A DNA stretch of 64,000 nt from assembly GCA_005889405.1 (NCBI GenBank), contig VBFY01000058.1, forward strand, positions 1-64,000. Reading direction: 5' to 3'. The notes beneath the pieces are model-generated. The model saw only the letters and a program-made list of their open reading frames with translations. It was not told the DNA's origin and did not search any database. The stretch comes from Chloroflexota bacterium (GTDB taxonomy: Bacteria > Chloroflexota > Limnocylindria > P2-11E). Both the position numbers and the translations under genes were made by a program. This document shows positions 6,808-16,111 of the stretch, one piece after another (within the stretch, counting starts at the first letter, position 1; every line of letters starts with the position of its first letter).

Positions 6808-8130
6808 GTGGACGTCGCCTCGCCGCCGGTCTCCCCGCCCGCCTCCGCCCGCCGGCCGAAGGTCGCACCGGCGCTGCCGGGGCCGCGCGCCGCTGCGCTC
6901 GTCGCGCGCGACGCTGAGGCACTCTCGACCAGCTTCACTCGCCCGTACCCGCTCGCGATGGCGAGAGGTGAGGGGCTCTGGATTACGGACATCGACGGCA
7001 ACGAGTTCCTCGACTTCACCGCGGGTATCGCGGTCACGTCGACCGGCCACTCCCACCCGAAGGTCGTCGCCGCGATCGAGGAGCAGGTACGGAAGTTCCT
7101 GCACATGTCCGGAACCGACTTCTACTACGAGCCCGAAGTCCGTCTCGCCGAACGGCTCCAGGCGAGCGCGCCGGTGAAGGCGCCGGCGCGCGTGTTCTTC
7201 GCGAACTCCGGCGCCGAGACGATCGAGGGCGCCATCAAGCTCGCGCGCTGGGCGACGCGGCGCCCGCATTTCCTGGCGTTCACCGGCGCGTTCCACGGCC
7301 GCACCATGGGCGCGCTGTCGCTTACCGGCAGCAAGGCCGTGCAACGCGACGGCTTCGCGCCGCTCGTGCCGGGTGTCTTCCACGTCCCGTATCCGTCCGC
7401 GAGCCATGGCGGACCGTCGAGCGACGAGGTCTTCGAGCGCATCGATCAGCTGTTCCACACCCTCGCGAAGCCCGACAGCTTCGCCGCGATCTTCGTCGAG
7501 CCGATCCAGGGCGAAGGCGGGTACATCGTGCCACCCGACGACTTCCTCCCGCGTCTCCGCGCGCTCGCGTCGGAGCACGGGATCCTCCTCGTCGTAGACG
7601 AGATCCAGAGCGGCATGGGCCGGACGGGGAAGCTCTACGCGATCGAGCACTGGGGCGTCACCGCGGACATCGTCGTGCTCGCGAAGGGCATCGCCTCGGG
7701 ATTGCCGCTCGGCGCGATCATCGGGGGCGGCGGTGTGATGTCCTGGCCGCCAGGGGCGCACGGCAGCACGTTCGGCGGGAACCCCGTCTCCTGCGCCGCC
7801 GCGCTCGCAACGCTCGACCTCATCGAGGGCGGCCTGCAGGAGAACGCCGCGACGCGTGGGGTACAGCTTCGCGAGGGGCTCGGCGCGCTGGCTTCGCGCC
7901 ACGCCGCGATCACCGACGTCCGCGGGAAGGGCCTGATGGTGGCGTTCGAGGTCCGCACCCCGGCGCTCACGAACGCGGTCATGCAGCAGGCGTTCCGGCG
8001 GGGGCTCCTCGTGCTGCCCACCGGCGCACGTGCGATCCGTCTCTCGCCGGCGCTCACCGTATCGTCCGATGAGATCGCCGTCGCGCTCGAAATCCTCGAC
8101 GCGTCCTGCGCCGCAGCCGCGGCGGCCTGA
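6808..8130 (+). CDS. class III PLP aminotransferase (GabT/ArgD/Lat-like)
   Basis: A 440-residue fold-type I aminotransferase that moves an omega-amino group to 2-oxoglutarate or pyruvate. Visible are ANSGAETIEGAIKLAR (phosphate-binding), GAFHGRTMGALSLTGS, the PLP aspartate in LLVVDEIQSGMGRTGK, the PLP lysine in VLAKGIASGLPLGA and HGSTFGGNPVSCAAA. GTG 6808 is preferred because AGGAGG lies four bases upstream; the ATG at 6718 would place the operator inside the gene. It leads a nine-gene operon. The next gene, an ALDH7-type dehydrogenase, suggests the product is a semialdehyde (for example from lysine, ornithine or GABA). ArgD-like members of this class can also act as succinyl-DAP aminotransferase, relevant given LysA downstream. 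Confidence 0.9.
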   Translation: MDVASPPVSPPASARRPKVAPALPGPRAAALVARDAEALSTSFTRPYPLAMARGEGLWITDIDGNEFLDFTAGIAVTSTGHSHPKVVAAIEEQVRKFLHMSGTDFYYEPEVRLAERLQASAPVKAPARVFFANSGAETIEGAIKLARWATRRPHFLAFTGAFHGRTMGALSLTGSKAVQRDGFAPLVPGVFHVPYPSASHGGPSSDEVFERIDQLFHTLAKPDSFAAIFVEPIQGEGGYIVPPDDFLPRLRALASEHGILLVVDEIQSGMGRTGKLYAIEHWGVTADIVVLAKGIASGLPLGAIIGGGGVMSWPPGAHGSTFGGNPVSCAAALATLDLIEGGLQENAATRGVQLREGLGALASRHAAITDVRGKGLMVAFEVRTPALTNAVMQQAFRRGLLVLPTGARAIRLSPALTVSSDEIAVALEILDASCAAAAAA

Positions 8131-8143
8131 CGAGGGGGACCAG

Positions 8144-9727
8144 ATGACCGTCACCGAGCTCGCACCGACCCACGCCGCGCGCGATGCGCAGGTCGCGAAG
8201 ATCCTCGCCGCGTTCGGCATGACCCCAGGCACCGCGCTCTCCGGCGTCGCCTCGGGCGGACGCTTCGCGCCCGAGCCACGCGGAGCGGTCCTCGAGACCT
8301 TCGATCCGACGACGGGCGTCGTCCTCGCCCGCGTCCGCACGGCCGCGCCCGACGACTACACGGCGGCCGCGAAGGCGGCGCGTGCCGCGTTCGAGCGATG
8401 GCGGCTGGTGCCCGCGCCGCGACGCGGCGAGTTCGTGCGCCTCCTCGGCGAACGGTTCCGCGGGCGCAAGGAGGACCTCGCTCGGCTCATCAGCGTGGAG
8501 AACGGGAAGATCCTCTCGGAGGCTCGCGGCGAGGTCCAGGAAGTCATCGACATGTGCGACCTCGCGGTCGGCCAGTCGCGGCAGCTCTTCGGACGGACCA
8601 TCGTCTCGGAGCGGCCGCAGCACCGCATCGTCGAGAACTGGCATCCGGCCGGCATCGTCGGGATCATCTCCGCCTTCAACTTCCCGGTCGCCGTGCCAGG
8701 CTGGGGCTGGTCGCTCGCCCTTGTCTGCGGCGACAGCGTGCTGTGGAAGCCGTCGAGCCTCACGCCGCTCGCGTCGATCGCGTGTCAGCAACTGTTCCAC
8801 GACGTGACGAACGGCACCGAGGCGGAGGGCGTGTTCTCGCTGGTGAACGGCGCTGGCGCTACCGTGGGCGAGCTGCTCCTCGCCGACGCGCGCGTGCCCC
8901 TCGTGCAGGCGACCGGCTCGTGCGCGCTCGGCGAGCGTGTATCCGCCTCGGTCGGGAAGCGCGGCGCGCGCGCGATCCTCGAGCTCGGCGGCAACAACGC
9001 CGTGGTCGTCCTCGACGACGCGGATCTCGATCAGGCGCTCGCGTCGGTCGTCTTCGGCTCGGTCGGCACCGCCGGCCAGCGCTGCACGACGACGCGCCGG
9101 CTGATCCTCCAACGCGGCATCGCGAAGCGCTTCGTGGATCGCATGCTCGGCGCATACCGCACGGTCCAGATCGGCGATCCGCTCGACGAGCGAACGCTCA
9201 TGGGCCCGCTCATCTCGGCGCAGGCGGTGACGGACTACCGGAACGGCATGGCCGAGATCCGGCGCCAGGGCGGCGACGTGCTCTGTGGCGACGTGGTCCT
9301 CGATCGACCGGGCTACTTTGTCGCGCCGACGATCGTGCGATCGAGAGCCGACATGCCCGTGGTCGCGGACGAGATCTTCGCGCCGATACTGCACGTCTTC
9401 GAGGTCGAGACGCTCGACGAGGCGATCGCGCTGAACAACGCGGTGCCGCAGGGCCTCTCGAGTGCCATCTTCACACGCGATCTGCACGCGGCCGAGCGCT
9501 GGCTCTCCGCGGCCGGCGCCGACACCGGGCTCGCGAACGTGAACGCCGGGACGAGCGGCGCCGAGATCGGCGGTGCCTTCGGCGGGGAGAAGCTCACCGG
9601 CGGCGGGCGCCAGGCTGGGTCGGACGCGTGGAAGGGATATATGCGCCGGCAGACGAGCACCGTGAACTTCGGGACGCAGGTCGTGCTGGCGCAGGGCGTG
9701 CGGTTCGACGTGGAGGAGAAGCCTTGA
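8144..9727 (+). CDS. aldehyde dehydrogenase, ALDH7 (antiquitin/AmaB) type
   Basis: A 527-residue NAD(P)-dependent aldehyde dehydrogenase. The Rossmann region (IISAFNFPVAVPGWGWSLAL), the glutamate motif (LELGGNNAVVV), the catalytic cysteine (GTAGQRCTTTRRL) and the C-terminal signature (GAEIGGAFGGEKLTGGGR, then GSDAWKGYMRR) are typical of the antiquitin family, which oxidises alpha-aminoadipate semialdehyde/piperideine-6-carboxylate in lysine catabolism. A G-rich ribosome site precedes ATG 8144. It follows the aminotransferase by 13 bases and overlaps the LysA start. Together they fit transamination of a terminal amine followed by oxidation of the semialdehyde. Confidence 0.9.
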   Translation: MTVTELAPTHAARDAQVAKILAAFGMTPGTALSGVASGGRFAPEPRGAVLETFDPTTGVVLARVRTAAPDDYTAAAKAARAAFERWRLVPAPRRGEFVRLLGERFRGRKEDLARLISVENGKILSEARGEVQEVIDMCDLAVGQSRQLFGRTIVSERPQHRIVENWHPAGIVGIISAFNFPVAVPGWGWSLALVCGDSVLWKPSSLTPLASIACQQLFHDVTNGTEAEGVFSLVNGAGATVGELLLADARVPLVQATGSCALGERVSASVGKRGARAILELGGNNAVVVLDDADLDQALASVVFGSVGTAGQRCTTTRRLILQRGIAKRFVDRMLGAYRTVQIGDPLDERTLMGPLISAQAVTDYRNGMAEIRRQGGDVLCGDVVLDRPGYFVAPTIVRSRADMPVVADEIFAPILHVFEVETLDEAIALNNAVPQGLSSAIFTRDLHAAERWLSAAGADTGLANVNAGTSGAEIGGAFGGEKLTGGGRQAGSDAWKGYMRRQTSTVNFGTQVVLAQGVRFDVEEKP

Positions 9728-11070
9728 GCATTCCCGTTATCGCGGCCGGCGACATCTTCCCGGACACGACGAGGATCGACCGCGGCCATCTCGTTGTCGG
9801 CGGCTGCGATATGGCTGACCTCGCGGCGCGCTACGGCACGCCGCTCTATGTGTTCGATGAGGCGAGCATTCTCGCGCGGGCCCGCGGCTATCGTGACGCC
9901 CTCGCGCGCAGCTACCCCGGCGCGTCGATCGTCTGCTACGCCTCGAAGGCCTACTCCGCGCCCTGGATCCTGTCGCTCCTCGCCGACGAGGGCGTCGGCC
10001 TCGACGTCGTCTCCGCCGGCGAGCTCTTCGTCGGTGCGAAGGTCGACTTCCCCCGCGAGCGCATCTACTTCCACGGCAACAACAAGGGCGAGGACGAGCT
10101 GCGCCTCGCGCTCGCGGAGCGCGTCGGGCGCATCGTCGTGGACAACCTCGACGAGGTCCGCCTCCTCGCCCGGCTCGCGGTGGAGCGCGGGGTCCGGCCC
10201 GCGGTCCTGCTCCGGGTCTCGCCCAGCGTCGACGCGCACACGCACGCGCACCTCACGACGGGCAATCTCGACACGAAATTCGGCCTGGGCATCGAGTCGG
10301 GCGCCGCGGCTGAGGGCGTGGGCGCGATCCTTCAGGAGCCTGCGCTCGATCTCCGCGGCTATCACGCGCACATCGGCTCGCAGATCCACGAGATCGAGCC
10401 GTATGAGGCCGAGGTCGAGCGTCTCTTCGCCTTCGCGAAGGAGATGCGTGAGGAGCGGGGCGTCGCGCTGCGTGAGATATCGCCGGGCGGCGGGTTCGGC
10501 GTGCGCTATACGACGGAGGACCCGGCGGTGAAGGCGGCCGACATGATCGGCCGCGTCGGCGCGGTGGTCGCCGCCGCGGCGAAGAAGTTCGGCTTCGACC
10601 GGCTGCCCGAGGTGAGCATCGAGCCGGGGCGGTCGATGGTGGCGAACACCGCGATCGCGCTGTATCGCGTCGGCTCGGTAAAGCGCATCCCGGGTGGACG
10701 CACGTACGTCGCTGTCGACGGCGGGATGGCCGACAACATCCGGCCCACCGCGTATGGGGCGAAGTACTCCGCCGTCCTCGCGGGTCGCGTTGACGACACG
10801 CGTACGACCGACGTCGCGATCGCGGGGAAGTACTGCGAGACCGGCGACATTCTCATCCAGCACATCGAGCTGCCGCTTCCTCGCGTCGGTGAGCTCATCG
10901 CTGTCCCGACCGCGGGGGCGTACCACCTGTCCATGGCGAGCAACTACAACATGGCGCTCCGTCCGGCGGTCGTCGTGGTCGCGAACGGAAGGTCGCGCCT
11001 AGTCCGACGCCGCGAGACGTTCGAGGATCTTCTCGCGCCCGAGATCGCCGGCGAGGCTGTGAAGGCCTGA
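9724..11070 (+). CDS. lysA: diaminopimelate decarboxylase
   Basis: A 448-residue fold-type III PLP decarboxylase that converts meso-diaminopimelate to L-lysine. The PLP lysine K75 sits in CYASKAYSA; also visible are HIGSQI, the glycine-rich phosphate-binding segment SPGGGFGV, EPGRSMVANT, and CETGDIL (Thr for the usual Ser in CESGD). DNIRPTAYGAKYSA is as in LysA rather than ornithine decarboxylases. The start is TTG 9724, overlapping the ALDH stop, with GAGGAG seven bases upstream; the much longer frame upstream is a shadow of the ALDH gene. Its place between a semialdehyde dehydrogenase and acyl-CoA genes, under the same palindrome as the DapF homologue, links it to diaminopimelate or lysine metabolism. 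Confidence 0.9.
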   Translation: MSIPVIAAGDIFPDTTRIDRGHLVVGGCDMADLAARYGTPLYVFDEASILARARGYRDALARSYPGASIVCYASKAYSAPWILSLLADEGVGLDVVSAGELFVGAKVDFPRERIYFHGNNKGEDELRLALAERVGRIVVDNLDEVRLLARLAVERGVRPAVLLRVSPSVDAHTHAHLTTGNLDTKFGLGIESGAAAEGVGAILQEPALDLRGYHAHIGSQIHEIEPYEAEVERLFAFAKEMREERGVALREISPGGGFGVRYTTEDPAVKAADMIGRVGAVVAAAAKKFGFDRLPEVSIEPGRSMVANTAIALYRVGSVKRIPGGRTYVAVDGGMADNIRPTAYGAKYSAVLAGRVDDTRTTDVAIAGKYCETGDILIQHIELPLPRVGELIAVPTAGAYHLSMASNYNMALRPAVVVVANGRSRLVRRRETFEDLLAPEIAGEAVKA

Positions 11071-12212
11071 TGGACTTCAGCATCCCCGCGGAGTGGACCG
11101 ACCTGCTCCGCACGGTCCGGGAGTTCACCGAGCAGGAGATCGAGCCGATCTGGCGAAAGATCGAGGACGACGACGAGATCCCCGCGGCCGTCCTCGCGAA
11201 GGCCGGCGCGCTCGGCCTCTTCGGCCTGACGATCCCCGAGGAGTACGGCGGCCTCGGCCTGCCGATGCTCGCGAAGGCGCTCGTGTACGAGGAGCTCGGG
11301 CGCACGCATGCGGGATTCGTCTCGATCATTGGCACCCACTGCGGCATCGGCACGACGGCGATCACGAACCTCGGGAGCGAGGAGCAGAAGCGCGCCTATC
11401 TGCCGATGCTCGCGACCGGGGAATGGATCGGCGCGTTCGCGCTCACCGAGCCTGGCGCCGGATCCGATGCGGCCTCGATCGCCACGAGCGCGACGCGACG
11501 TGGCGACCGCTGGATCTTGAACGGGACGAAACATTTCATCACGAACGCGCGCATGGCGAAGGTCTTCACGGTCTTCGCGGTCACCGACAGGACGAAGGGC
11601 TCGAAGGGGATCTCGGCCTTCATCGTCCCGCGCGACGCGAACGGCTTCACGATCAGCCGGTTCCAGCCGACGATGGGCCTCCGCGGTTCGCACGTCGCGG
11701 AGCTCGTGTTCGAAAACTGCGAGATTCCCGCCGAGAACCTCCTCGGCCCCGAGGGGCTCGGCTACACGACGGCGCTGAAGACGCTCGCGCAGGGACGCGT
11801 CGGGATCGGTGCGCGGTGTGTCGGCGCGGCTCAGCGGTGCATCGAGCTCTCCGTCGACTACGCGCGGCAGCGCAAGCAGTTCGGGAAACCGATCGCCGAG
11901 TTCCAGCTGATCCAGGGCCACCTCGCGGAGATGGCCGCCGAGACCGCGGCGGCGCGACAGCTCGCCTACTACAGCGCGTCGCTCCTCGACGCGGGAAAGG
12001 CGGCTCGCCGCGAGGCCGCGATGACGAAGCTCGTCTGCACCGAGACATACGGGCGTGTCGTCGACAAGGCGGTGCAGATCCACGGCGGCATGGGTTACTG
12101 CAAGGACGTGCAGGTCGAGCATTACTACCGCGACGCACGCATCACCCGCATCTACGAGGGGACGAGCGAGATCCAGAAACTCATCATTGCCCGCGACCTC
12201 CTGGGCGAATAG
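11070..12212 (+). CDS. acyl-CoA dehydrogenase (short-chain type)
   Basis: A 380-residue FAD-dependent acyl-CoA dehydrogenase, making a trans-2-enoyl-CoA. The FAD/substrate segments are clear (FALTEPGAGSDAASI, LNGTKHFITNA, MGLRGSHVAELVFENC), followed by YARQRKQFGKPIAEFQ and IHGGMGY. The catalytic base is present as Glu in IYEGTSEIQKL, the arrangement of the butyryl-CoA/short-chain subfamily. It starts by a TGATG overlap with lysA, so it is translationally coupled. Glutaryl-CoA-, isobutyryl- or butyryl-type substrates are all possible. Confidence 0.92.
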   Translation: MDFSIPAEWTDLLRTVREFTEQEIEPIWRKIEDDDEIPAAVLAKAGALGLFGLTIPEEYGGLGLPMLAKALVYEELGRTHAGFVSIIGTHCGIGTTAITNLGSEEQKRAYLPMLATGEWIGAFALTEPGAGSDAASIATSATRRGDRWILNGTKHFITNARMAKVFTVFAVTDRTKGSKGISAFIVPRDANGFTISRFQPTMGLRGSHVAELVFENCEIPAENLLGPEGLGYTTALKTLAQGRVGIGARCVGAAQRCIELSVDYARQRKQFGKPIAEFQLIQGHLAEMAAETAAARQLAYYSASLLDAGKAARREAAMTKLVCTETYGRVVDKAVQIHGGMGYCKDVQVEHYYRDARITRIYEGTSEIQKLIIARDLLGE

Positions 12213-12214
12213 CG

Positions 12215-13471
12215 GTGGGTGCGCTCGATGGGCTGAAGGTCGTCGACCTCTCCCGCGTCCTCGCGGGGCCGATCTGCACGATGATGCTCGGCGACCACGG
12301 CGCCGATGTCGTGAAGGTCGAGCCGCCCGCGCTCGACGACACGCGCGCGTGGGGACCGCCGTTCGCCGGCGCGAGCGCGGCGGGCGCGCCCGAGGGCTAC
12401 CGCGGCGAGAGCGCGTACTACCTCTTCTGCAACCGCAACAAGCGCGGCATCGTCCTGGATCTCTCAAAGCCGGCCGGCCGCGATGTCGCCCTCCGCCTCA
12501 TCGACGATGCCGACGTCGTGGTGGAGAACTTCAAGCCCGGGACGCTCGAGAAGTGGGGCCTCGCCTACGAGGACGTGCTGCGCAAGAGGAACCCGCGGCT
12601 CATCCTCGCGTCGATCAGCGGGTTCGGCGCGGACGGCCCGTACAAAGATCTGCCCGGATACGACGTCCTCGGTCAGGCGATGGGCGGGATCATGAGCATC
12701 ACCGGCGAGCCGGGCTCGGGGCCGACGCGCGTCGGGATCGCGATCGCGGACATCTCGAGCGGCCTCTACGCGATGCACGGCATCCTCCTCGCACTCGCGG
12801 CGCGCGAGCGCAGCGGCGAGGGTCAGCGGGTGGAGTGCTCGCTCCTCGAGTCGATCGTCAGCCTGCTCACGCACATCGCCTCGAACTACCTCGTCGGTGG
12901 CGTGCCGCCGAAGCAATACGGCAACACCCATCCCAGCATCGTGCCCTATCAGCTGTTCCGCAGCTCGGACGGCTACGTCTACATCGCCAACGGCAACGAC
13001 TCGCAGTTCGCGAAGCTCGTCACCGAGCTCGGGATGCCCGAGCTCGCCTCGGACCCGCGGTACCGCTCCAACGCTGACCGCGTCGCGAATCGCGAGACGC
13101 TGATCCCGTTCATCCAGTCAAAACTCACGCAGCGTCCCAGCCGTGAGTGGGTCGAACGCTTCTGGACGACCGGCGTGCCCGCCGGGCCGGTGCAGAGCCT
13201 CGAGGAGGTGTTCCGCGATCCGCAGGTCCTCCACCGCGAGATGGTCGTCACGATGGATCACCCGACGATCGCCCAGGGCGTCCGCATGACCGGCATCCCT
13301 GTGAAGCTGAAGGGCACGCCGGCGACGCTGCGGCGGTATCCGCCGCTGCCGGGTGAGCACACGCGCGAGGTCCTCCGCGAGCACGGCTACGCCGATGCCG
13401 AGATCGCGCATCTCGAGGAGGTGGGTGTTGTGCGCAGTTGGGCCGCGCGCGCGGCGGTGCCGCAGGGATGA
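12215..13471 (+). CDS. CaiB/BaiF family acyl-CoA transferase (class III)
   Basis: A 418-residue class III CoA-transferase that exchanges CoA between a carboxylic acid and an acyl-CoA. The N-terminus LDGLKVVDLSRVLAGPICT, the segment DHGADVVKVEPP, ENFKPGTLEKWGL and the catalytic Asp in IAIADISSGLYAMHG are all typical. It ends with PPLPGEHTREVLREHGY, a common C-terminal signature. The start is GTG 12215, three bases after the acyl-CoA dehydrogenase stop. It likely activates the carboxylate that the dehydrogenase and thiolase-fold protein process. It is one of three family members in the window. Confidence 0.9.
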   Translation: MGALDGLKVVDLSRVLAGPICTMMLGDHGADVVKVEPPALDDTRAWGPPFAGASAAGAPEGYRGESAYYLFCNRNKRGIVLDLSKPAGRDVALRLIDDADVVVENFKPGTLEKWGLAYEDVLRKRNPRLILASISGFGADGPYKDLPGYDVLGQAMGGIMSITGEPGSGPTRVGIAIADISSGLYAMHGILLALAARERSGEGQRVECSLLESIVSLLTHIASNYLVGGVPPKQYGNTHPSIVPYQLFRSSDGYVYIANGNDSQFAKLVTELGMPELASDPRYRSNADRVANRETLIPFIQSKLTQRPSREWVERFWTTGVPAGPVQSLEEVFRDPQVLHREMVVTMDHPTIAQGVRMTGIPVKLKGTPATLRRYPPLPGEHTREVLREHGYADAEIAHLEEVGVVRSWAARAAVPQG

Positions 13472-14628
13472 CCGAATACACGCTGCGCGGCCAGGTCGCG
13501 ATCGTCGGTGTCGCCGAGAGCGCGCTCGGGAAGACACCGGACCGCACCGTGCTCTCGCTGCAGCAGGAGGCGGCGCTCGGCGCGCTCGACGACGCGGGGC
13601 TCGCGCTGTCGGACGTGGACGGCCTCTTCGTCTCGGGATATCAGTACGCGGAGCGGCCCGCGGTGCTCACCGCCGAGTACCTCGGCATCCAGCCGCGCTA
13701 CCTCGAGTCGACGAATCTCGGCGGGTCGGGGTTCGTCGCGGCGGTCGAGCGCGCGGGCGCGGCGATCGCGGCGGGGCTCTGCGAGACGGTGCTCATCTGC
13801 TACGGCTCGACGCAGTACTCGAGCCGGACGCGCGCGCTCGGCGGACGGCCGCCGGAGTGGAGCTACCAGTTCGAGGTGCCGCACGGCCCGGCGCTGCCGC
13901 TCTCGGCGTACGCGCTCGCGGCGACGCGGCACATGTACCTCTATGGCACGACGTCGGAGCAACTCGCGGAGGTCGCGGTGGCGGCACGCCAATGGGCCAT
14001 GCGCAACCCGAAGGCGCTGCGCCGCGCGCCGCTCACCGTCGATGAGGTGCTCGCCTCGCCGCTCATCTCCTCGCCGCTGCGCGGCCTCGACTGCTGTCTT
14101 GTGACCGACGGTGGCGGCGCGGTCGTCGTCACGAGTGCCGAACGCGCACGCACGCTGCGCAGGCAGCCGGTCTACCTCCTCGGGAGCGGGATCGCGACGA
14201 CGCACGAGGCGATCACGAACATGCCCGAGCTCACTGAGACGCCGGCGCGCGCGAGCGGGGCGCTCGCGTTCGCGCGCGCCGGCGTGCGCCCGCACGAGGT
14301 CGACGTCGTCGAGGTCTACGACTCGTTCACCATCACCGTGGTCCTCACGCTCGAGGACCTCGGGTTCTGTCGGACGGGCGAGGGCGGCGCGTTCGTGTCC
14401 GGCGGCCGGATCGCGCCGGACGGCGACTTCCCCCTGAACACGAGCGGTGGCGGCCTCTCGTACACGCATCCTGGGATGTTCGGGATCTTCCTGCTCATCG
14501 AGGCGGTACGACAGCTGCGCAGCGACTGCGGCGAGCGGCAGGTCGCGAACGCGCGGACGGCCCTCTGCCACGGCACCGGCGGCCAGCTCTCGACCGCCGC
14601 GACGGTGATCCTCGGGAGGGAGGCATGA
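13468..14628 (+). CDS. thiolase-fold protein without nucleophilic Cys; probable aldolase partner of DUF35
   Basis: A 386-residue member of the SCP2/thiolase-like family. The fold markers are present (VAIVGVAESALGKTPDRT, the VEVYDSFTITV block, the His segment GGGLSYTHPGM and the C-terminal Cys in LCHGTGGQLS). The usual nucleophilic cysteine is missing: residues 81-88 read STNLGGSG instead of a Cys-containing loop. Thiolase-fold proteins without this Cys that pair with a DUF35 protein include the Ltp2-type retro-aldolases of steroid side-chain degradation. The next gene is a DUF35 protein coupled by ATGA overlap, so a DUF35-dependent aldolase acting on a hydroxyacyl-CoA is a better reading than a classical thiolase. 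Confidence 0.82.
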   Translation: MTEYTLRGQVAIVGVAESALGKTPDRTVLSLQQEAALGALDDAGLALSDVDGLFVSGYQYAERPAVLTAEYLGIQPRYLESTNLGGSGFVAAVERAGAAIAAGLCETVLICYGSTQYSSRTRALGGRPPEWSYQFEVPHGPALPLSAYALAATRHMYLYGTTSEQLAEVAVAARQWAMRNPKALRRAPLTVDEVLASPLISSPLRGLDCCLVTDGGGAVVVTSAERARTLRRQPVYLLGSGIATTHEAITNMPELTETPARASGALAFARAGVRPHEVDVVEVYDSFTITVVLTLEDLGFCRTGEGGAFVSGGRIAPDGDFPLNTSGGGLSYTHPGMFGIFLLIEAVRQLRSDCGERQVANARTALCHGTGGQLSTAATVILGREA

Positions 14629-15032
14629 GCCTCCCGCTCCCGCTGCCGACCATCGACCCCGACACGCAGCCCTTTTGGGACGGCGCGCGTCGCGGCGCGT
14701 TGCTCATCCAGCGCTGCCGCGACTGCGGGCGGCCGCAGTTCTTTCCGCGGCCGCGGTGCGTCCGCTGCGGCGGATCGATCGCCTGGATCGAGGCGAGCGG
14801 GGAGGGTCGCGTCTATTCGTACACGGTCGTGCATCGCGCGCCGCACGAGTCGCTCGTGCCTCTCGTTCCGTACGTCGTCGCCCTCGTCGATCTTGCCGAA
14901 GGCGTGCGGATGATGTCGCGCGTCCGCGCCGCGGACTCGGGCGTGGTGCAGATCGGCGCGGCGGTCAGGGTCGCGTTCGAGCGGGTCAGCGACGAGGTGA
15001 CGCTCCCGCTCTTCGAGGTGGTGGGGCCATGA
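14625..15032 (+). CDS. DUF35 Zn-ribbon/OB-fold acyl-CoA-associated protein
   Basis: A 135-residue OB-fold protein with an N-terminal rubredoxin-like zinc ribbon (CRDCGRPQFFPRPRCVRC: C-x2-C-x10-C-x2-C) followed by the ACP/CoA-binding OB domain (GRVYSYTVVHR, VPYVVALVDLAEGVRMMSR). Such proteins are obligatory partners of thiolase-fold enzymes and of MaoC-like hydratases, stabilising the CoA substrate. It overlaps both neighbours by four bases. Confidence 0.9.
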   Translation: MSLPLPLPTIDPDTQPFWDGARRGALLIQRCRDCGRPQFFPRPRCVRCGGSIAWIEASGEGRVYSYTVVHRAPHESLVPLVPYVVALVDLAEGVRMMSRVRAADSGVVQIGAAVRVAFERVSDEVTLPLFEVVGP

Positions 15033-16111
15033 CCACGATCTCGGCGCCCGCGGTGGCCCACGGCGAGCTGCGCGGCCTCGTCACGCGCATCGTCGAACGG
15101 GCCGGATTCCGCGACGCCGACGCGCGCGAGATCGCCGACGCGCTCGTCGAGGCGGACCTTCGGGGCATCGTTTCGCATGGCGTGATGCACGTGCCCAACC
15201 TCGTGAAGCGCACGAAGCTCGGCCTGGTGCGCACGACGCCGGACATGAAGGTTCTCGCCGAGAGCGCCTCCGTGGCACGCATCGACGCGGACCGCGCGGC
15301 GGGGTTCATCGCCGCCGCACGAGCGATGGATACCGCGATCGCCAAGGCGCGCGCGACCGGCGTTGGCGCGGTCGCGGTGACGAACAGCACCCACTACGGC
15401 ATGGGGGCGCGGTACGCCGAGCGCGCGGCGCGCGCGGGAATGATCGGCCTCGCGCTGGCGAACGCGACCGCGACCATGCCGTCGCCCGGCGGTGCGCGCG
15501 CGCTCCTCGGGACGAACCCGATCTCGTTCGCCGTGCCGGGGGAAGGGGATGCGGCCGCGATCTGCCTCGACATGGGCCTCGGCCAGGTGACGCTGAACTC
15601 GGTCCGCGACGCGGCGAAACGTGGCCGCGCGCTTCCCGAGGGTGTCGCGACGGCGAATGACGGCACGCCGACGACCGATCCGGCGAAGGCGCTCGACGGC
15701 GGCTTCCTGCTTCCGTTCGGAGGGCACAAGGGCTTCGGCCTCGCGGTGCTCGTGGAGGTCCTCGCGGGCGTGCTCACCGGCGCCGGGATCGGTCGCGACG
15801 TCGGCTCGCTCTTCGTGGACTACGACCGCGCGCAGAACACCGGGCACTTCCTGCTCGCGCTCGATGTGTCGCACTTCTGCTCGCTCGAGCAGTTCCGATC
15901 GCGCCGCGACTTCCTCGTCTCGTGGATCCAGGCGTCGCCTCGCGCGGCGGGCGCCGGCCCGGCGCTGCTCCCCGGGCAGCGCGAGTACCAGACACGTCGC
16001 GAGCGGATCGCGAGCGGCATCCCGCTCCCGAAGGAGACCGCTGCCGACCTTGCGGTGCTCGCCGAAGAGCTCGGCGTCGCCGTGCCGCAGAGCCTGCGCG
16101 ATGCGGCTTAG
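15029..16111 (+). CDS. LDH2/MDH2-type NAD(P) dehydrogenase
   Basis: A 360-residue member of the malate/L-lactate/ureidoglycolate dehydrogenase family (YlbC/AllD/DpkA fold), which reduces 2-oxo acids or cyclic imines such as piperideine-2-carboxylate. It has the catalytic-type His50 in LRGIVSHGVMH and H122 in TNSTHYGMGARYA, plus the cofactor segment LGTNPISFAVPG and FGGHKGFGLA. It is the only one of the three LDH2 proteins in the window that keeps these histidines. Start ATG 15029 overlaps the DUF35 stop. A DpkA-like role would fit lysine metabolism, but the substrate is not shown by sequence. Confidence 0.88.
   Translation: MTTISAPAVAHGELRGLVTRIVERAGFRDADAREIADALVEADLRGIVSHGVMHVPNLVKRTKLGLVRTTPDMKVLAESASVARIDADRAAGFIAAARAMDTAIAKARATGVGAVAVTNSTHYGMGARYAERAARAGMIGLALANATATMPSPGGARALLGTNPISFAVPGEGDAAAICLDMGLGQVTLNSVRDAAKRGRALPEGVATANDGTPTTDPAKALDGGFLLPFGGHKGFGLAVLVEVLAGVLTGAGIGRDVGSLFVDYDRAQNTGHFLLALDVSHFCSLEQFRSRRDFLVSWIQASPRAAGAGPALLPGQREYQTRRERIASGIPLPKETAADLAVLAEELGVAVPQSLRDAA

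Noticed and set aside
8398-9723. A very long open frame reading into lysA from upstream
   Set aside because: It is an Arg-rich shadow of the ALDH gene; lysA begins at TTG 9724 with its own ribosome site.
10477-10484. GATATC occurrences inside genes (also near 6203, 29500, 40570, 62011)
   Set aside because: They lack the second arm at the right spacing and are within coding sequence, as expected by chance for a six-base word.
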